Source: Acinetobacter sp.
GTDB taxonomy: Bacteria > Pseudomonadota > Gammaproteobacteria > Pseudomonadales > Moraxellaceae
DNA length: 8,257 bases
Direction of reading: 5' to 3'
Assembly (NCBI GenBank): GCA_030152605.1
Contig: JASLJB010000237.1
Span: 1 to 8,257 of the forward strand
This document shows positions 6,056 to 8,257 of the stretch, piece by piece. The notes below the pieces were generated by a model. The model had not been told where the DNA came from, did no database searches, and saw only the letters and a list, made by a program, of their open reading frames with translations. Numbering within the stretch: position 1 is the stretch's first letter; each line of letters starts with the position of its first letter. A program made the position numbers and the translations under genes.

Positions 6056-6071
6056 CTGAGCGAGCGTTCAG
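6056..6071. promoter_or_regulatory. TetR-family-operator-like palindrome
   Basis: CTGAGCG-AG-CGTTCAG has 7-bp arms with one mismatch (TGAGCG against TGAACG). The shape and sequence resemble operators of TetR-family repressors of the TGAACG..CGTTCA kind. No tetR gene lies beside it in this window, so it is an orphan site or a relic. Confidence 0.35.
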
Positions 6072-6275
6072 ATCGCTGACAAAGTTATAGCACAGTGCGC
6101 AAAGTCAGTCCCTTACAAGCTTATCCTAAGATGTGCGTTATCTTATAGACGGTCATTCTTCCCCAAGTCCTGACAACAGCTAGCCCAGACCAAGGTCTCG
6201 AACTCACCGGACACATATTGACAAGCATCCTGGAACTAGAGAAGATCATCAGCAAAAATTAATGACTCAATTCAC

Positions 6276-7187
6276 ATGATTGTTCGTGAACAAAATGACA
6301 CGCTCAAAGCATTATTTTCTTGGCGTGGCACCATTCTCCCCAAGGTATTGCCACCGCTCGGTGTGGTGATGTTGATCTCGGCAATCGTGGGTGGGATTGA
6401 ATACACCAATATTTATCGTTTTCCAGAACTGCCCTTGGTGGGTTTTACCCTGATCGGCGTGGTGCTGTCGATCTTTTTGGGTTTTAAAAATACTGCCTGT
6501 TATGACCGCTGGTGGGAGGCACGTAAGCTTTGGGGCATGCTGATCGCCAATGCCCGACACTTTGACCGCGACTGCCGCATCCTGCCGCAAGGTCGGCGTG
6601 AACGCATCATCCAACACGTGATCGTATTTGCCAACGTATTACGCGACCGCTTACGCCATCAAACCGCGAGTCCAGATGCCTTGATGCAAACCAGTGGCAT
6701 GAGTCAGCAAGCCCTTGCGCAACTGTATAAACAACATAATGCCCCACAATACACCTTGAGCCTGATCCAATGGGAACTGATGCAGGCGCTTAAAGAAGGT
6801 GAAATTTCCGATATTATTTACACCCAAATGAATCAATATGTCTCTGAGTTAAGTTTGGTTCAGACCGGTTGTGACCGCATCGCCACCACGCCACTGCCCT
6901 TTGCCTACTCGGTCTTGCTCAATCGCACGGTGTATTTCTTTTGTGTGATGCTGCCATTTAGCTTGGGGTCATTGCTGGGTTTGGCCACACCGCTCTTGGT
7001 CGGGATCTTGGCCTATACCTTTTTGGGATTGGATGCATTGAGTAGCGAGATTGAAGAGCCGTTTGGCACGCAGAGCAATGACCTGCCCTTAGATGCCTTG
7101 GTTAGAACCATTGAGATTGAACTACTTGGCACCCTCGGCAAGCCAACACCACCACCGATTCAAGCGCAGGATAGTAATCTCCTATAA
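6276..7187 (+). CDS. Bestrophin-family (UPF0187/YneE-like) membrane protein
   Basis: A 303-residue integral membrane protein of the bacterial bestrophin family, whose characterised members form pentameric ion channels (bacterial homologues tend to be cation-selective, animal ones anion-selective). Membrane segments lie at about 21-41, 53-69, 214-232 and 236-252, with a helical cytoplasmic middle (about 90-205). Family signatures: the N-terminal MIVRE, FLGFKNTACYDRWWEARKLWG at 67-87, TPLPFAYSVLLNRTVYFF at 205-222, and SSEIEEPFGTQSNDLPLDAL at 256-275. The tail (288-303) is Pro/Gln-rich and variable. ATG 6276 is the only start, because the frame is closed by TAG at 6237-6239. No convincing Shine-Dalgarno precedes it, so translation may be weak. 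A TTGACA at 6218-6223 lacks a good -10. The ion carried cannot be told from sequence. Confidence 0.92.
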   Translation: MIVREQNDTLKALFSWRGTILPKVLPPLGVVMLISAIVGGIEYTNIYRFPELPLVGFTLIGVVLSIFLGFKNTACYDRWWEARKLWGMLIANARHFDRDCRILPQGRRERIIQHVIVFANVLRDRLRHQTASPDALMQTSGMSQQALAQLYKQHNAPQYTLSLIQWELMQALKEGEISDIIYTQMNQYVSELSLVQTGCDRIATTPLPFAYSVLLNRTVYFFCVMLPFSLGSLLGLATPLLVGILAYTFLGLDALSSEIEEPFGTQSNDLPLDALVRTIEIELLGTLGKPTPPPIQAQDSNLL

Positions 7188-7189
7188 CT

Positions 7190-7305
7190 CCTCACCCTAG
7201 CCCTCTCCTCAAAGAGGAGAAGGTTAAGGTGAGGTTTTAGCTATCTCCTCAAAGAGGAGAAGGTTAAGGAGGCCCTCTCTTAATTTAGGAGAGGGTTGGG
7301 TGAGG
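7190..7305. repeat. Palindromic intergenic repeat element in a convergent gap
   Basis: A 116-bp element with imperfect terminal inverted repeats: CCTCACCCTAGCCCTCTC at 7190-7207 against GAGAGGGTTGGGTGAGG at 7289-7305. Inside are two identical 26-nt direct copies (7204-7229 and 7244-7269), each holding the palindrome TCTCCTCAAAGAGGAGA, and a third hairpin CCCTCTC/GAGAGGG (7273-7279, 7289-7295). It starts 2 nt after the bestrophin stop and ends 1 nt before the stop of the opposing gene. It could serve as a two-way transcription barrier, although T-runs are lacking. No transposase is present. Confidence 0.8.
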
Positions 7306-8154
7306 TTAGAAACTCTCCCACACCCCGACTTGTCCCGGTTTAACTTCAGGGATCTGGCCGAGTTTGATCCACGGCATATAGTCACCATGAAAGTCGCTAC
7401 CGACTGAAACTTTCAGACCATGCTGCGCGATCATGCGATCGACCATTTGCCGAGTAGACAGCGGTTCACTGCGCGCGGGTAACTCCACCGCATCACCGCC
7501 ACTCTGGGCAAAGATCTCGATCAGGAAGCGCACATTGGTGGCAGACAACCCATAACGGGTCGGATGCGCCAACACCGCGACGCCTTGACTGGCGTGTATG
7601 ATCTCGATGGTTTCAGCCAGCGTGGGACCCTCAAACTTAACGTAGGCTTTTTTACCCTCTTTGAGATATTGATCAAACGCCTGTTGGGTGCGATTGACCA
7701 CACCGCGTTGTTGTAGGGTTTTGGCGATATGACTGCGGGTAATCCGATCTGGATGCCCCTCGACTTGGGCCAGTACATCGGGATAAATATCCTGCCCGAT
7801 ACAATTTAACAATAAATCACAAATCTGTTGGGCCCGCTCAGCGCGTATTTTTTGTTGTTGGATGAGCAACGCTTGCAAGGGTGCGGGCTGCTGCATATTC
7901 AGTGCAACAATATGTAGTGTATAGCTCTTACGGGTAGATGGACGTGACCATTGACTGGAAATTTCAACCCCGGGAATCAAGCGAATCCCATGTTCATCCG
8001 CCACCACTTGAGCACGATCTAAACCATCCATCGTGTCGTGATCAGTCAATGCAAAGGTATGTATGCCCTTTTCAGCGGCTGCATGCAGCAGCATTTCTGG
8101 GCTATAGCTCCCATCGGAAATATTACTATGCGTATGTAAATCGACACCAATCAT
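7306..8154 (-). CDS. rnm: PHP-domain phosphoesterase, RNase AM-like (YciV/TrpH family)
   Basis: A 282-residue PHP-family metallo-phosphoesterase (E. coli YciV, 293). The E. coli protein, now called RNase AM, is a 5'-3' exoribonuclease that matures the 5' ends of ribosomal RNAs and also acts on 3',5'-nucleotide phosphates. Metal-binding motifs are complete: DLHTHSNISDG at 5-15 (H7, H9, D14), LTDHDT at 36-41, GVEIS with Glu64, His81, RITRSHIA at 137-144 (H142), AHPTRYG at 196-202 (H197), and VGSDFHG at 251-257 (D254, H256). ATG 8154 begins directly at the first PHP strand. There is no close Shine-Dalgarno. A CATAAT hexamer (minus, 8167-8162) would place the transcript start at about the ATG, so a very short or absent leader is possible. 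It is divergent from yciB by 45 nt. Confidence 0.93.
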   Translation of the reverse strand: MIGVDLHTHSNISDGSYSPEMLLHAAAEKGIHTFALTDHDTMDGLDRAQVVADEHGIRLIPGVEISSQWSRPSTRKSYTLHIVALNMQQPAPLQALLIQQQKIRAERAQQICDLLLNCIGQDIYPDVLAQVEGHPDRITRSHIAKTLQQRGVVNRTQQAFDQYLKEGKKAYVKFEGPTLAETIEIIHASQGVAVLAHPTRYGLSATNVRFLIEIFAQSGGDAVELPARSEPLSTRQMVDRMIAQHGLKVSVGSDFHGDYMPWIKLGQIPEVKPGQVGVWESF

Positions 8155-8164
8155 GGATTGTATT

Positions 8165-8201
8165 ATGCTACCCCATCACTTTTCTGACTGTAATGTAGCA
8201 T
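8165..8201. promoter_or_regulatory. Inverted repeat spanning the divergent rnm-yciB promoter region
   Basis: ATGCTAC (8165-8171) and GTAGCAT (8195-8201) are perfect 7-bp inverted arms 23 nt apart; the right arm covers the first two bases of the yciB ATG. Each side carries a -10-like hexamer pointing outward: CATAAT on the minus strand (8167-8162) and TGTAAT on the plus strand (8190-8195). Neither has a good -35. The arrangement fits a shared operator or simple chance. Confidence 0.35.
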
Positions 8202-8257
8202 GAAAGCGCTGTTCGATTATCTACCGATTATTATTTTCTTCTATTTCTATAAAACCA
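8200..8257 (+). CDS. yciB: YciB/IspZ-family inner-membrane septation protein, 3'-partial
   Basis: ATG 8200 opens a frame running off the right edge: MKALFDYLPIIIFFYFYKT (19 codons). This is the characteristic start of YciB (also called IspZ or septation protein A; E. coli begins MKQFLDFLPLVVFFAFYK), a multi-pass inner-membrane protein linked to cell envelope synthesis and division. The visible part is the short basic N-terminus and the first hydrophobic helix. The frame is closed upstream by TAA at 8191-8193, so ATG 8200 is the start. No Shine-Dalgarno is visible. Placement beside a YciV-type PHP protein agrees with gene order remembered from Acinetobacter. The assignment rests on 19 residues. 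Confidence 0.85.
   Translation, partial: MKALFDYLPIIIFFYFYKT

Larger units (their letters stand above)
5873..6275. other. 403-bp divergent intergenic region
   Basis: This lies between coaBC (minus) and the bestrophin gene (plus). It contains the coaBC ribosome site and promoter candidate (5880-5933) and a TetR-operator-like palindrome (6056-6071). A 37-codon open stretch without an ATG (6149-6262) may be a gene remnant. The small stem TAAGAT/ATCTTA (6127-6132, 6140-6145) looks incidental. No RNA gene is recognised. Confidence 0.6.

Noticed and set aside
6218..6223. Consensus TTGACA as the bestrophin promoter
   Set aside because: The best hexamer at 16-18 nt spacing (GAAGAT) matches the -10 consensus at only 3 of 6 positions.
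7204..7269. The two 26-nt repeats as a CRISPR array
   Set aside because: There are only two copies with a 14-nt spacer, the repeat itself is a palindrome with terminal inverted repeats around it, and no cas gene is near.
7938..8198. Plus-strand open frame opposite the PHP gene, running up to yciB
   Set aside because: It is antisense to the PHP metal-binding motifs and its translation looks random. The real plus-strand gene here starts at 8200 in another frame.

Overview
The window looks like ordinary chromosome from a gammaproteobacterium of the family Moraxellaceae, most likely Acinetobacter or a close relative. I base this on remembered similarity of the RsgA, CoaBC, SecB and AlkB proteins to Acinetobacter sequences, on gene order, and on the style of the intergenic repeats (CCTCCCTTTG.., TCTCCTCAAAGAGGAGA). 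No search was run, so the genus is an inference. There is no sign of a phage, plasmid, transposase or CRISPR array.

Layout, left to right. (1) 1-1045: rsgA, a ribosome-assembly GTPase cut by the left edge. (2) 1075-2436: a compact operon of a membrane-anchored rhodanese (yibN type), glutaredoxin grxC and export chaperone secB. It has a promoter and a CRP/Vfr-like palindrome in front and a strong, probably bidirectional, terminator behind; the gene order matches E. coli yibN-grxC-secB. (3) 2516-4142, minus strand: a DNA alkylation repair pair, an AraC-HTH/methylguanine methyltransferase fusion (Ada-like but without the methylphosphotriester sensor domain) overlapping an AlkB dioxygenase. (4) 4143-4603: repeat-rich intergenic DNA with nested hairpins and a 19-nt direct repeat, one copy of which runs into the 3' end of the next gene. 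(5) 4604-5872, minus strand: coaBC for coenzyme A synthesis. (6) 5873-6275: a 403-bp divergent intergenic region with a coaBC promoter candidate and an orphan TetR-operator-like palindrome. (7) 6276-7187: a bestrophin-family membrane protein. (8) 7190-7305: a palindromic repeat element filling the whole convergent gap. (9) 7306-8154, minus strand: a PHP-domain RNase AM-like protein. (10) 8200-8257: the first 19 codons of a YciB/IspZ-type inner-membrane septation protein, divergent from the PHP gene.

Most genes are housekeeping: ribosome maturation, thiol redox and protein export, DNA repair, cofactor synthesis, RNA processing. I did not find a clearly new biological system. The parts most worth a second look lie between genes and at gene ends: the two intergenic repeat elements, the repeat-derived C-terminus of CoaBC, the tandemly repeated linker in AlkB, the sensor-less Ada-AlkB pair, and the candidate CRP-like and TetR-like sites.
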